This document shows, piece by piece, positions 37,433-50,824 of a DNA stretch of 64,000 bases (its first letter is position 1; every line of letters starts with the position of its first letter). The notes under the pieces are model-generated. The model searched no databases, was not told where the DNA came from, and saw nothing but the letters and a program-made list of their open reading frames with translations. Source of the stretch: Loxodes magnus (lineage: Eukaryota; Ciliophora; Karyorelictea; Loxodida; Loxodidae); the NCBI GenBank assembly GCA_946699065.1, contig CAMPDV010000149.1:62001-126000 (forward strand). Direction: 5' to 3'. A program made the position numbers and the translations under genes.

Positions 37433-38646
37433 CTTTGGAAAATAAAAATAAAATGAATTTATATATCATAAGATATACATTTAGCATATCATAACTACTA
37501 CTATTACTTCCTTCATATGTTTAAGACTTTAACCACTCACATTTCATCATCTATATTAGTGTTATACGTAATTCATTTCTTCCACTATATTAGTAATTTT
37601 CAGCATTGATAATAAAATTTTAACAATTATTTTTCTTAATTTTAAGCATATAAGATCTAGAATAATAAATCAATTAAATTTGTAAATCATTTAAGTTATT
37701 TTTGTGTTAGTATTTTAGAGTATCTATTTGATACTAAGCTTAATGATAAATGTAAATTTATATTAACTGCTAAATTTGAGCTTTTCAATATTTTAGTTTT
37801 ATATAGCTTTTATACATTTTATTGCTCTTTTTGCTTAGCTTCTCATATCAAATTTAATTTGTGAGGAAATTTACTTTTTTGAAAATTTTATTTCCCATAA
37901 CTAAGTTTGATATCCTCATCTAGCTCAAATTTCAGATTCAAAGAAATTAGCAAAAGAAACATTTATAATTGTTCTTAAGGGATTGAATATTAGCTTGCTT
38001 AATCTTTTCTCTGAAGTTGTTAAACATCATATCTGCTATAAGCTTCATATCTTATACCTAGAATCAATTTATGTATCAAATCTACATAACTCAGCTTACA
38101 GAGAAAGTTTGTTTTATAAGATAAATTTTATATTTTCAAGCATTGTAATATAAAGCAATGGTTTAGAATGATAATCTTTATTAATCTCTAAATAGGAATT
38201 TAAGAGTAATGAAATAACCTTATTAAGCTTAAGCAGAAATAGGATTAATATTACAAAGAGATATTTTATAAGCTAATAATAGCTTCAGCTGTAACCATAG
38301 TGCATTATTAACTAATATCTAATTCCTTTTCTATCATCTTACTTTTAATCTTAGCTATAAATATCTAAATATCTGAGCGCTTTTTTTCTAGTGCTAGATA
38401 AAATTTACAAAATAGATTCTCAATTTCTCGCATTGAATGAGTATTAAAATAACAATTTTCCTCAATTAAGGAATAGAAATATAAGTAATATAGTAAAATG
38501 AAAGATGAGAGTATAGATATTGGCTAAGTGAGTTTACACTTTAAATAGAAAGCAAAAGATCAAAAAAAAGAGTTAATAAGAAGATTTAAATTAATCAGTG
38601 AAGTTAAATTTTACAAAAGTGATTGAAATTATTAATTTAGCCAGAA
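37433..38646. other. Intergenic spacer
   Basis: About 1.2 kb without a supported gene. A start-like ATG at 38489 opens a frame (MKDESIDIGQ) that could be a first exon of the next gene if a short intron lies near 38.6 kb. Confidence 0.5.
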
Positions 38647-40008
38647 ATGAAAGAAGAAATTGACTAAACTCTAAAGAAATGGATAATTCAATAAATTGCT
38701 TATGAATTTGCAAAGTAAAACTTGCACTATTAGGAGTTAGTGTAATATGAAAGTCTGTGGTTCTTGAAGGAAAACTATTCTTAAGATAATATTTTGTACT
38801 AAATCTACCTGCAGCTGTATAGTCATTTTCTTCAAAATAATATTCTGCTGAAGTATAAAAATCTGATTTGCTATTATGCTAATATTATGTATGAGATTAA
38901 GCAGAAAGAAGAACTGATTAAATAGAAAATCCAGTTTTTCAGCTCTTAAAATGTCCAAGCTATAAACTAGTTAACTAAAATTGCAGAGGTTTAGAAAGAT
39001 AGTGTAATTCAGCAATTACTTGTGCAAATATTCAAGAATCATGAAAATTTGCAAAATCTTGATTTTATTCCTAATTTTTATCTTAATCTGCTAATCAAAA
39101 TCGCAGATTAAGAGTTTACTAGTGAAAATTACTAGTTAACGTTTGAGCTAGAAAATGAGAACTTAAGTGACTGATTGTTATTGTGTGAGAATGCAAATAG
39201 TTCACTAAATATTATGGACAGTAATCTTTAAGAGCATTAGGAAAATCAAAAGGAAAACAAAGCAAAGTACTATCAGATAAAACTTGAGCTAAATACCAAA
39301 AATTTGGATTAAAATATAGTATTAAAAATCCTAAAGAGAAAGTGAATAAACAACAGTGTAAGTTCTATTTAATAAATCAGTTCCAAGAATATGGAATCTG
39401 TAGATTTCCTTTGCAAACACTGCTGAACAATCTAGAAACAAATGATATTTCTAAAACCTCAACATAGTTTGTAATAGTTGAGTAAGCTTCTATACAGTAC
39501 AATATTAGAAACTAGAAAAGATATGGAAAGCTTATTCTCTACCAAGCTAAGACTTGAAGTATCTATTAATAACATTGAAGAATCTACCAAGATCTGCTTG
39601 ATGGTTCAAAAAATATGTTATAGTTAGAGTTAATTTCATTTATGAAATTAGTAGTTATAGGATATTACTTAGAAGAAGGATGAGTTTACTAAGGCTTTTC
39701 CAAGTCTTGAGTTCTAGTCTAAATAATTCAAAGCATTTTTTTCCTGGATGAATGAAAAAAAACATATTGAAACTGAAAAGAAGTATAAGTAGGATATGTC
39801 ACAATATGAATCTATTTAACATTAAGGAAATTAAGAATGTGTTTAGCAATGCAAACCTTGCTTTACTCCTAAAAATTGCTTCATATTCTGATCATTAATT
39901 AATTTTATCTCTATACAAGAATAGCCAAACTATTTTAACTATCAAATTATTAGCTTAAAACAAACAAGTAACTGTAAGCAGTTGATTGAGAAAAGAAACA
40001 AAAAATGA
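38647..40008 (+). CDS. Helical protein with Cys-x2-Cys, unknown
   Basis: About 450 codons with many TAA/TAG Gln codons, mostly helical and Leu/Lys/Gln-rich (EIKQKEELIKQKIQFF; TKLRLEVSINNIEES), with a CKHCW motif near residue 255. The start at 38647 is the first in-frame ATG; an upstream exon is possible. The stop is uncertain: in-frame TGA codons at 39889, 40006 and 40042 all lie near the end of coding-like sequence. No family recognised. Confidence 0.6.
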
Positions 40009-40044
40009 TTATAGAATAAACAATTTCTTCTAGCCAAAATTTGA

Positions 40045-41239
40045 GTTGTTTGGGTGAATAGAAGTAAAATAGCGTAGAATAAAAAGTGCAAAGATATAAA
40101 GCTAAAGTATCTAGTTTTAATAATATAAATTAAGCTTATAAATGAATAATCTAATCTGCTAATCTTTATATTTGTATTGCTTATCTTAGCAAATTAATTA
40201 TATATTAAAAACTTTATTTATAATACTCTAAGTCTAAATAATACTAAACATATATATCTCAAACAAGAACAAATTAAAAATGATAAGAATATTATAATAA
40301 AGTGGAAGATTGCAAATCTAATTTTATACTTTATGGATGTTAAAATTCTTTTAATAGTAAGATAAGATTAATAGAGAGTTAAATTACTCCCATAAATTAA
40401 GCTTAGTTATAACAAGCTAATCTCTTAAAGCTAACAAGTTAATTGGTTTTCTATGAATGATATCATAAAAAGTATAAACCTTTTATATAAATAGATGATT
40501 TAATTAAATAAACTATTATTATCATACTTCTTATAGTTTAGAGTATTTAAGCCTTTAAGAGACGTAATTATACAATCAAAATAAGCTTAGAATAATTTTA
40601 GTTTTTTTGCTAATAAAGTTATGTTTATACATTACACTAGATTAATCTTAATTTTAAAGACATTAAAAGTTCTAATTATGCAAGATTAAAAATTGAAATT
40701 AATGCAACTTTTTTTAAATTTATTGATACTAAGAAATTTATGCTTAGGATAAAACTTAATTATAAACTGAGAAAAGGAAAAGAATAATCATTAATCTAAG
40801 TATTAGAAAACTAAGTTTTACAGATAGTAATTCCTTTACATTTTGAAATCCGAATTTATATTGAAAAGGATGGTGAATTTATTTATAGATTATAAAGTAG
40901 TAGATGAGGAGTTAAAGATTTTAAAGCTTTAAAATTAAAATTAGAAAGAATTGATTAAAGCCAGCTAGTTAGTTTAATTTTATTCCTTAGTTTGATTAAT
41001 TTATTATAATGCTAACACAAAAGTTAATTTATTTCTCAAAGCTTTAGCAGATCAAGATACCTAAGTAGATATTTTTATCTTTATTTAATTTCTAGAATAG
41101 CATTTTAAGAAAGTATGAAGGAAGTACTAAGCTCTTTTTAAGAAACATTAGAACATATATAAATTTATACTTATCTGATAAAAGTATAAGATAATTCTAA
41201 TAAATTAAAATGCTAATTCAACTTAAGAAAGTTAAACTC
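40045..41239. other. Intergenic spacer
   Basis: About 1.2 kb of AT-rich sequence between convergent genes with no supported gene. Confidence 0.5.
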
Positions 41240-41971
41240 TCAGTAGCAGTCTTTAATTATGCTTTTTAGGCTATTGACAAATAGTTTTTTTTTTAATTTA
41301 TCGCTCATTATATTTTCTGGAAGGGATTGCTTGTTTTGATACCTTAAGTTTAAGTTTGCCTTCGGAATTTTAAAAAGCAAATCATTCTTTTTCTTTTAGC
41401 TTAAATTTTCGATTGAGTTCTTTCTAGATTATTGCTGTGGGAGTAACATGGATTAGTATTTTTTCAATTTTCTAGTTTATGGAGTGTCATGGAATTTATC
41501 TTTAATAGCTATATCTAAGGCTGAAATTTGTGTCTGATACTTAGGAATGTTAAAGCCATACTTATTTATCTTATGGATATTTCACTTTTTAGTCCTATAT
41601 CTTTTATCAAAGCGATCAATACTATTACTAAAGCTCTTTTATTTCTCCTTCCTAAAAGAAGAAATAGTAGTAATCTTTTAAGGATTAAATCTATTTATGC
41701 TTACATTTATTGTCTTTTTTATTAAAGGTCTTTGCATTTATTACTGATTATTTTATTTCTTTATGGTATTTTCTTTAACGCTTTGGTTATAACTTCAATC
41801 TATTTTTTCTTATGATATATCAATGAAACGATATTATGAGTCTTTATTTTTCTAAGTTTGACTTTATTTTCTAGTTTAAGTTTGTAGCTTTAGAGGTATT
41901 TTCTTTTTTTAATTTACCAAGTTGATGGGACTATTCAGCTGAATTACTTTGAGCTAATTATTCCTTTTCAT
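41240..41971 (-). CDS. Basic Gln/Lys/Asn-rich protein
   Basis: 243 residues, MKRNNQLKVIQLNSPINL to KSIIKDCY then TGA. Highly basic and polar, no hydrophobic helix, no recognised domain. The middle (NKYGFNIPKYQTQISALDIA) looks structured. Internal TGA codons (IDWSYNQ, TKKWNIHK) are read as Trp and none lies near the terminal TGA. Downstream of the coiled-coil gene on the same strand with a gap of about 0.36 kb. Confidence 0.7.
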
Positions 41972-42329
41972 TTTTAATTAACTAATCAATTTCATTTAAA
42001 ATCAAGCAAAGCATTCTATGATGTACTTGGCTTGATAAAAGCCTTTAAATTACTGACATGGATATATTTTTCAGAGTTATGGGAACTTATTATGAGTAAG
42101 TAAACTAGCAAAAGGAAATAATTATTAAATCCATTTACTTGGAGAACTAAAGCTATTATATCTTGCTTTTACTTATTATTTTGAATGAGATATTACTGAT
42201 AATTGGTATAATGGAAAAGAGATTGGAGATATTAAGTGTTGGAGTGGATAATTGATGATTTATAGATTGGAACTAAACTTATTTTATTATTTTCAGCAAT
42301 AAAGAATATTAAAAAATAGCAAGTTAAGT

Positions 42330-44195
42330 GGAATTTGTTATCCACTATAATCTATCTTCCAGACGATTAACTACATGTCTAAGATGTTCTGCAAATTGAA
42401 TTCCCCATCTTCCATTCTATTCCTATAACATAAGATTATCATTCCATGTTTTTAGATACTAAATTTCATCTTTAAGTGTGCTAATATATCTATTTACTTT
42501 ATCTTTAATACTCTACTGTAAATGCTTTATTTATCTTTCGTACTTACTTTTTGCAGCCTGATGATCTTCATTTAGCTTTGAAGTATTTATCTAGTATTAG
42601 TTGCTTTCTGTATCTACTCTTTTTTCCAATTCAAATACCTAATTTTAAAGCTGGCTTAAAAATAATTCCTATTCGGATTTCGCATGTCTTTCATCTTTTA
42701 GTTACTACTTCAGTGATTCCAACTCCTAATCATCATTTGACTTCATTATATTGGTTTATTATTCGAAGTGTTCTATTTTCTATTAATACTGTTAAAGCTC
42801 TAGTTCAATGCTTTTCTTTATTGATTATGTTTCATTTAATTCTGCTTATAATTTTTAAATATTTTCGTCCATTTTCATCTGTAGATCATTGTGCTATTCC
42901 TTCATTACCTCCAATTATTAATTTAGCTAAACTACTGTTTCACTTAACTGTAAATTTTCATTCATTTGCTACTCACATAGTTCTTGATTCTGCAAAACTT
43001 TTTACTTAGTAAACTCAAGCTCTTTAGTAAGCTTATAAATGTATTGTTCGTCTTATTAAGCAATGCTTTCCATTTTCTCAATATATTCAGTACAGCTGAG
43101 CTTTTCTTTTTCAAGTTAAGTTACTTTTTAAGAAAGTTCTTCAAATTATTAGTTAATTTCTTGATTTTAGAGTTCATATTCTTCACATTTCTTTTTAAAA
43201 GCTTTCTTTTCTTATATTATTACTTAGTCTTTTTCTTTTATGCAATCAGCTATCTATTGCTCCAAACTTTTAATTCTCGCATCTTTTTCTTATGAAGCAT
43301 AAAGCATACTATTTCTCTCTTCTTGTAGGTTTAAATATTATAATTTCAAATATTCGTACTCATCCTAAAGCTCTATTATATCTGCAGTTTGTTTACCTAT
43401 TGTTGACTATGCTTAAGTAAATTATTAGGTAAGTTCGTGCTGTAAAACTTAAGTCTCATCTCTTGATTTTTGATGAAGGGAATCAATTTCTTTGCTAAGT
43501 TCAAGTTCCTTATGAGAAAGTTTATCTTCTAAATGTCGAATGGATTTTTCATATTCCATAAGCTAAAGATCTTACTAGCTTTGCAATTTCTAATTTTCAT
43601 TTTACTTTTCTAACAATTGCTCATTCTTTCTCACTAACAGTTAATTTTAGTTTTACAAGTTCAAGATTTATCTTTTGGACTACTCAAGCTGATTACTGAG
43701 CTATGTATTGTTGACGGTTAGTTCTTCTATGCTATTTTCTAAGTTACTAACTTTCTCGTTTAGAATTTGAATTTCAGAGCTCGCTTATTACTAGAGATTA
43801 TCCAATGACCCACTTGAACTTTAAACAAGTTTGTAGCATCTTAGTTTATACTGCTAATTCTGGTGCATTAGGTTCTGAATAGTAACTTCCTATTTATCTA
43901 ACTTCTCATATAATAAGTTATTTTAGGATCGTTCATGAATCAACTCTTACTCCAGTTCCAAAATAGCTTCTCTACATCTTATAAGCAAAGTTTCTCGATC
44001 TTTGCTAAAAGTTTCTGAGCGAGTAGTATAAAGTTCTTTGTTTAAAGTACGCTAAAAATCCAAATTGCCACTAATAGAAGGTTTTGCAGAAAGCAGAACT
44101 CTTCTATTAGTCTACGATTTATTAAGCCTAGGAGTAATTATATGGGAGTATAGCTGGTTGCTAGAAATAAGAGAATCATTTTAAGAGTCCATCAT
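42330..44195 (-). CDS. Long coiled-coil protein
   Basis: At least 618 codons in one frame from ATG-ATG at 44195. Residues 1-70 are Ser/Asn/Thr-rich. From about 75 to 560 the protein is almost continuous Gln/Glu/Leu coiled coil (QIQILNEKVSNLENSIEELT; KHLQQSIKDKVNRYISTL). A conserved-looking tail follows (QNGRWGIQFAEHLRHVVNRL). Such proteins in ciliates are typically basal-body or cortical structural proteins; that is inference. After QWITNS the frame drifts into AT-rich sequence with no TGA for a long way, so the 3' end is unresolved; a short intron before the end may be missed. Confidence 0.7.
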
Positions 44196-44725
44196 TAATA
44201 TGATTATCAACTAAAAGGAAGAATTTCTAATTGTTTAACTATATCTCTCTTTATTTAATTCCTCTTACTTTTAATTTTACTTCCTTTTACTCTTTTAACT
44301 GAAGATATGCTAACTTAATTCCTTTAGTTACTTTATTGATTAGACTAAAACTCTATAATTTACTGTGCTATTTATATATAAACAGCTTTTAATCATATCT
44401 TATCCTTCTTTTACTTGCTAGAATAGTAGTTTAATATAAAGTTTCAATAGAAGTTTAACTATCAACTGGCATCATTTAAGTTTATAGTAGATTGTTGTAA
44501 AACTAAAATTTACCTTTTTTATATCAGTTAATAATACTAACTTAGACTTCTGGCTAGAAAGCTTCAGTTTTATTAGATGACTAGTTTTATTTGCTTATCT
44601 TAATTCATCAAATATCTTAGATTATTAGCTAAATAGCCTTATTTACAAATACCTAGGATGCTAGGTATGACAGATAGGGGAAAGTGAGGTAAGGGATTTA
44701 AGTGTGTAGAGAGTATTATAAAATA
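44196..44725. promoter_or_regulatory. Divergent intergenic region
   Basis: About 530 bp between the start of the coiled-coil gene (minus) and the CEP44-like gene (plus). It must hold both promoters. No specific motif identified. Confidence 0.5.
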
Positions 44726-45730
44726 ATGTCTAATTTAAAAAATAAACTTATTGAGCTTAAGCAAACGCTAGACTTAATAAAAGCTCATCTTTTACTAGAT
44801 GAAAATGCTTTAGTAGAAGGACAGCCATAGCCTTATTATCAGATTCTTTAGTACTTAGCGACAGAATGATCATCATATATTCACAAATATATATCGATAG
44901 ATTTGAATTATAACCTAAAGAACAAAACAATTAGTAATTTTATGGAAGCTTTGTATAGTATTCTGTAGAGACACTTTCGATACACTCCAGTACTACCTAT
45001 TCAAGCTTTTATGAATAAAGGAAATCCCGAGAAAAAGCTCTAGCTTTGCTTAGATGTCATTAAGAAGCTTAGATAGAAACATAATTTTCTTACTAAAAGC
45101 AGAATAAAAACTTAGACTAAGTAAGATTTACTCTAATCTGAAGTTACTATGACTTCACGATCGCCTGATAAAATAAGAAAGAACAAGTCATTCAAAGAAC
45201 TATCAAAAAGCTTTGAAATCACTTCAGAAAAGAACAACACATAAGTACAGAAGATAATCAATTAATGCAAGCCTAAAAATGTTAGAACTATAAATGTTAG
45301 TCTTTTGAAAGCTCCCCGTAAATCTTATCTTAGAAAAAGCAACAACGAATGATGAGAATAGTTAGAGAAACAAAATATGAAGAGTATTCAATTTGAATTA
45401 GATATGCACAGCTTTATGCTATCAGAACTCAAACATATTTATAAGAAACTTAAAGAAATGGATTCCATGATTCAAGACCATGTTGCTGCCACTAATTCCA
45501 AACTCAGTGGGCTTACTTCTAGAATTACTTCCATAGAAAACTTTATACACTAATATGTTCCAAATGGATAACAGCTCAAGATTCCAAACATCGAAAAACA
45601 GTTAGAAAACAACGAAGAGCCATTCCAAAATAATCAAGATAGTATTATTAGCAACTCCATTCATAGTGAAAGCAATAGTTTCTCTATATTTCTTGAAGAG
45701 AATAACAATTAAAACAACTCTGATCATTGA
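44726..45730 (+). CDS. CEP44-domain centrosomal/basal-body protein
   Basis: 334 residues. Residues about 5-120 match the CEP44 domain layout: LKNKLIELKQTLDLIKAHLL, then a YYQILQYLATEWSSY segment, NFMEALYSILQRHFRYTPVL with QAFMNKGNPEKKLQLCLDVI, ending in a basic KKLRQKH. In animals CEP44 binds the centriole and helps centriole-to-centrosome conversion; in a ciliate a basal-body role is likely. The C-terminal third is coiled coil (ELKHIYKKLKEMDSMIQ) as in CEP44. The Trp in ATEWSSY is TGA, inside the domain. A TGA-TGA pair lies at about 45350; since good coiled coil follows in frame it is read as Trp-Trp. Ends SDH then TGA. Confidence 0.75.
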
Positions 45731-47208
45731 GTAACCTTTAAATAGGATAAAGACAAATGCATTATAAATTGTTTTATTCATATAAACTCATTTACTATTA
45801 ACTTCAACAAATCAGTTAAATAAGTTCACACTTAATTAAGCTCTACTCTGCTATTTTATGTATTAGGGAATATAAAAATCTTATTTATAAGCCAAATTTG
45901 AAGTGACATACTATAAAGTAAATATATAGCAGCACATTGCTTTATACTTAAATTAGAAATAATGAACCAAATAGCCTTTTAATATAATTAATAGTGCTGC
46001 ATTTTTTATTTAACGTTAAAGTATATTATTAGCATAGTAAGAAATATCATAAGACACTTTAATTTTGTTAATAAAGCTTCTAAGAGAAATATATTTAGAC
46101 ACTAATTAAACCAAAATCTTTCTAGTTTCCTAAATAAAGTTTTTTAAGCAAAATCCAATAGTTAAGAGCATATTTACTATTAGCTTAATCATACAATTGT
46201 AAGCTTAAATAGCTCAGCTTAATGATATAATAATTTGTTAAATTCTATAGTTTTTGGATTAAATCTTTCAACGAAGAAATATTTATCTTAGCAAGATATA
46301 TACGACAAATATCAGACAAGATTGATGCTATTAAAGTTAAATATATTTAGTAAAGCTGTTATAGGAATCTAAACTAAGTATACATTAAAAGTCTAATTTA
46401 GCATTTTATAGAGTTACTTTATTAAAGTAACTCTAAAATTGTATAGAGTTGAATATTAAATAATTGTACCTAAATATACTAATGTCTATAGAGTCTCTTT
46501 TTTAGTAGTAATCTGGTATTAGTTTCAATTAAAGATATCCATGTGAATATTTAAAGAGCAAACTAAGGAATTTAGTTATTCTATTCTACCTTAGCAATTA
46601 CTTCTTAATTAGATTTAAAATGAATTTATAATCCAAAATATTGGGTAAATAGTAGTTTGAATACAAGCAGTTTTAACTAATCATTTTTAGTTTATAGTGC
46701 TTTTAGCTTTCATTCAATAATCTTAACTTTAGCTTCTCTATAGTAATTAAAGAATCTTGCTATAAAGGGATTTAAGCCTTTTAATTGAAATTAATTTTCC
46801 CTTTACTAATTATAAAGTGAGATAGTTTGCTTTACTAAATAGAGCAGAGTTATCAATTTTAATAAAAGGAATGACAGTAATTGCTTAGACTATTAAAAGA
46901 AAGAGGAAGTAAAGTATTAAAGCTATTTAGATAGCTAACTAATCATAATCCTCTTATATAAGAGTTTTAAAATACCTTTAAGCAAACTTATACTAACCTT
47001 CAACTTAAAATATATACCCTTATTTTTAGAGTAACTTACTTTAACTATATTCAGGAAATTAAGATAGATTCAATTAAGGAAACCCCTTTATTAACTTTAA
47101 GTTGAGATAATGCAAAATTATAAGAAAAAGAGTAAAAAGGAGTGAAGTATTAAAGTTAGAAATTGGTATAGTTAGTGCTTTTTTAATTGTTAATTTAAAT
47201 AAAAGAAA
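45731..47208. other. Intergenic spacer
   Basis: About 1.5 kb with no supported gene. Contains the palindrome at 46409-46435. Confidence 0.5.
46409..46435. repeat. 27-nt perfect palindrome
   Basis: Arms TAGAGTTACTTTA and TAAAGTAACTCTA flank a single T. It lies alone in a long spacer. It could form a hairpin or bind a dimeric protein. No related copy was noticed nearby. Confidence 0.8.
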
Positions 47209-48027
47209 ATGACTTAGAGATGGAATCATGAATTGTTATAGTGCTGCAGTAATCATGACCAAGTGTCTAAACTTTTATGAATTTGTCCATGCTATTTCAG
47301 CTTGTAAACAACTTGGAAAAACTTTTAGGTTTTAGAAGGAGAAGAAAATGCAAAATAAATAATATGAAAAACTGTATTTTGTGGAGTAAAAGCATTTGCA
47401 GAAAACAGAGGATATATAAGGCAAAAGTTCAATATTGGAGGCAGTTGTTGCGATGATTGAATTTCTCATTTTTTCTGTCATTGTTGTGCAATCATTTAGG
47501 AATATAATGAAGTTCATTCAAATCATAGCGTTATAGTAGGGCAACCTGGCTAAAAATACTTAGATTAGTAAATTGGAGAAGTTTAAATGTAAGAGATGAA
47601 AAAGCCTGGGACATAATCATAATAGAAAAGAAATGAATCTTAATCAAATGAAATAGAAATAACACACTAAACATAATTGTAACCTACTGTCATTAAATAT
47701 TAAAACCCTTCAATTTCAGCAAATTAAATACAATGCAACACTACTACTTGCTAATAATGAAAACAACTTGCTAAATTACCAACAGAACCAGATTAGGAAA
47801 AAATAAGAAGCGCTTTAAACCATTTAAGGTAATATTAACATGAAAAAACTTCTTGCTAAGAACAATAAGGAAAATGCAAATATTTCTTAAAGGCAAATGA
47901 CTAATAAAAAGATACATATAAGTTGATACATCTTTTAACATATCAACATGAATCAGATACAATAATGACAGATGATATGATGATAAATGAGCTTGAGTAG
48001 TTATTACTGAAATCTAACAAAAAATGA
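47209..48027 (+). CDS. PLAC8 (Cys-rich) domain protein
   Basis: 272 residues. Residues 4-100 form a PLAC8 domain: RWNHELLQCCSNHDQ, then ICPCYFSLQ, and the hallmark second half IRQKFNIGGSCCDDW followed by FFCHCCAIIQEYNEV. PLAC8 proteins are small Cys-rich membrane-associated proteins linked to cell size, cadmium resistance or calcium in other eukaryotes; the role here is unknown. Residues 100-272 are a Gln/Asn/Lys-rich tail without domains. TGA encodes Trp in LLWICPC, IIWKTV and DDWISHF within the domain, and a TGA terminates after LLLKSNKK. Start chosen at the first ATG, directly before the domain. Confidence 0.85.
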
Positions 48028-48922
48028 TCTTGAGGTAATTAAGCCAAAACTACTTAATAAAATTAAATTAGCTTATTTTATATTCTTACTCATAAACTTA
48101 TTTCTAATATATTAAAAACTAATTTTCAATTCTAAATTTAATATGAAACCATTATTTCACCTTTAAGAGAGTAAACTTAAAGTAACATAAGTTTTTACCT
48201 TTTTTTAAAAATAGAGCTCACTATATAAAAATATTTATTTGGTTCATACCAACTTACAGACATCAAAGTAGGATTCTTTCTAAAATATTAGCTTGAAAAG
48301 CAAATTTCCTTTTATATCTAGCAGAATCAATATCAATTTATAGTTTACTTTTTTTGGAAAATTTAAGTAACTTTTACTGAATGATTGTGTAAATATCTAG
48401 ACTAAAGAGTAGAAAAATTTTACAATTATTTAAAAAACTTATATTCTATTCTAATTAAAGCTTTATTAACCTTAAATTTATCAATAAGCAATACTTTTCC
48501 AAATTATCTAACAGATATCATTTTATTAATCTCTTTAACTTGAGATTTTACTCTAATTATTGTTAGATTTATATGATCTTGAGATTTAAACCATTTACTT
48601 AAATTTAATCATCTATATTTCTGTATCCTATACTACTTATTTGAAATAAAATAAAGAATTCCAAATATAAGCTAAAAAAAACTCTTAGTCTTTTAATATT
48701 AGATCTAGATTATACCTACCAAAGCTATTTCTTCCTAAACTATCCATAATCCTACATTAAGTATTTACCATTTATATAATTTGTTTTAATAAGCTTAAAT
48801 TACTCTAAATTTAATTAAGTAAGTATACATATCAAGTTTATTCTTATATTAATATAATTAAATTTTAAATAAACTAGCAATATAAGAATTTTTTGCTTAA
48901 CCTATCATAATAAAGTAATATA
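48028..48922. other. Intergenic spacer between convergent genes
   Basis: About 0.9 kb, AT-rich, no supported gene. Confidence 0.5.
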
Positions 48923-49798
48923 TCAAATAGCTGTATAAATCTCTTAGTCTATACAATTAGTTGCTTTTATTTTATTCTAAATTTTGTTTTTTGAGTCACT
49001 CTACATTTTTAGTTTTATCTCTTTGAAGTTCTACAAACTTTTTCTCTATATATCTAGGAAGTTTTTTTGCTGTTTCTGATTTGAAGCTAAATTAGCTTTT
49101 TTAACTAGTTTATGTGTACTTTAATTAGAGAAATTTCCTTTTCTAGGACTTAAAGCACTTCTCTGAAGCTGAAAACTGTTTTACTTTCTATGACTAGCTT
49201 TGCTGCCACTTCTTGTTGTGCTTTTATTATTTTGTGAAACATTAGAATTAAACATGCTTTAGCAAATCTGCTTTTATTTCTCTAAGGGAATGTTATTAAT
49301 AAGAAGAATATCTAGTTCTCTCTTAGTTGGAATTCATGGAGTTTATCTCTTAATGAATTACTTACTACTAGCTTTTTTTTTCTTTTCCGTGTTATGATTA
49401 GGGGCTTCTTTTATTTAAGGCTATGTTTACTACTATTAACTATGAAATTCTTATTAATCTTGAAAATTATCTCCTTCTGGTTTATCATTAAGTGCTTCTA
49501 GATCACATTAAACTTATTCGAAAGGTATTTCAGTTTGTGTTTGCATATCTTTTAGCCCTAAAGAAAGAGTGTCTCATTATTATGATTACTTTCTAGAACT
49601 ACTCTCACTAGTTTCTACATCTTTAAGTTACATACTAACACTTTCAAGTTTCCTTTTCAAACTTTGTAAACTCTCTTCATCTCATTCTTCAGAATCTTAT
49701 ATTTCACATGTATTCTCATGCTCCTCTAATTAGCTTTCCTTAGCGTCAGTTTAGCTTGGTTAATATTAATAAAGATCTTAATTAATCTAATTTCCCAT
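48923..49798 (-). CDS. Polar Ser/Gln/Lys-rich protein, unknown
   Basis: 291 residues from ATG (MGNQINQDLYQYQPSQTD) to TGA. An acidic N-terminus with a short coiled coil (ESLQSLKRKLESVSMQL), a poly-Gln-type linker, and a basic Ser/Asn/Gln-rich C-terminal half (RSGSKASHRKQNSFQLQRS). Likely largely disordered. Internal TGA codons (SEEWDEE, SQQWDTL, TPWIPTKRE) read as Trp; none is close to the terminal TGA. MGN at the start could be an N-myristoylation site but the context is weak. Confidence 0.7.
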
Positions 49799-50824
49799 TT
49801 ATTATATCCAAACATTATACCATAAGAATAAAGCTTAACTGACATCCATAAATTAATGGATACTTTTTCCTTCTTTATATAGCAACTTAAAGCTTCTTTT
49901 AAAACTTACTTCGATATTGCATCAATTAATATACTAAGACACTGAGATTTTTATCTATTGCAATCTATTAACGTAACTGAGAACTAGATTTGATATTTAT
50001 TCTATAAAGGTATATTAAATAAAGAGTTTAGATGGCTTTAGCCTATATAAGAAAATAATTAGTTTGGTTATGTATCTAAATATTTAATCAGTAACTAATA
50101 AAACTTATTATATTATAGCTTTATAACTTATTTGCTTATTCTTAAGCTATATCTGTACTCAATATGGTAGATATCAAAATACTAGTTTTCAGTAAAATTT
50201 TAGCTTAAATAATTATTCAAAAATAACTTCTAGAAGACTTACCTAGAATATAAGGTTTTCTCTTTCCTTCTCTTTTAACTTTAACTGCCAACAAGAAATC
50301 TAATAACTTCTTTCATCTAATTTGGGTGATTTAAAACATAAGAATCTAGATACTAGTAATATCAGCAAGCTTCATAGCAATGTCTTCTCCTATAATAACA
50401 TTAGAAATATTTCAGTTAATTAGACAACTAAAAGCTTATTATAATAAGCCAGCAGATAATCAACTAATAGCAGGTTCTCTTGTCATCCTATAGAGTTAAT
50501 TACTTTTAGTATTCAATTCATAGTTAACTTATCTAATTTTATACCTTAGAACTAAACCATCTTCTACTTATCTATTCTACTTAATCTACCCTTGTAGCGC
50601 AAATGTCAAAAGCTAGTTTTGCTAACCCCTTTTTAGAATTTCATATATGTCAAAGTAATTTAAGATAGCTCAGTGAATAAGTTGGTATTTCAATGGAGAG
50701 AGGCTAAATTTAGTTAATGAGTATATAGATGGATAATAAAAGGAAGTAATAGAGTAATATGGAAGTATTATTAAGGATAAATAAGAAATTAGGCTTCTAA
50801 TAAATATTTTTATTACAGAATAAA
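49799..50824. promoter_or_regulatory. Divergent intergenic region
   Basis: About 1 kb between two divergently transcribed genes. No gene or motif could be supported. Confidence 0.45.

Noticed and set aside
42551-43295. Plus-strand ORFs of 152 and 103 aa rich in Leu/Phe/Ile
   Set aside because: They are antisense to the long coiled-coil gene on the minus strand, whose Gln/Glu/Leu frame is far more convincing.
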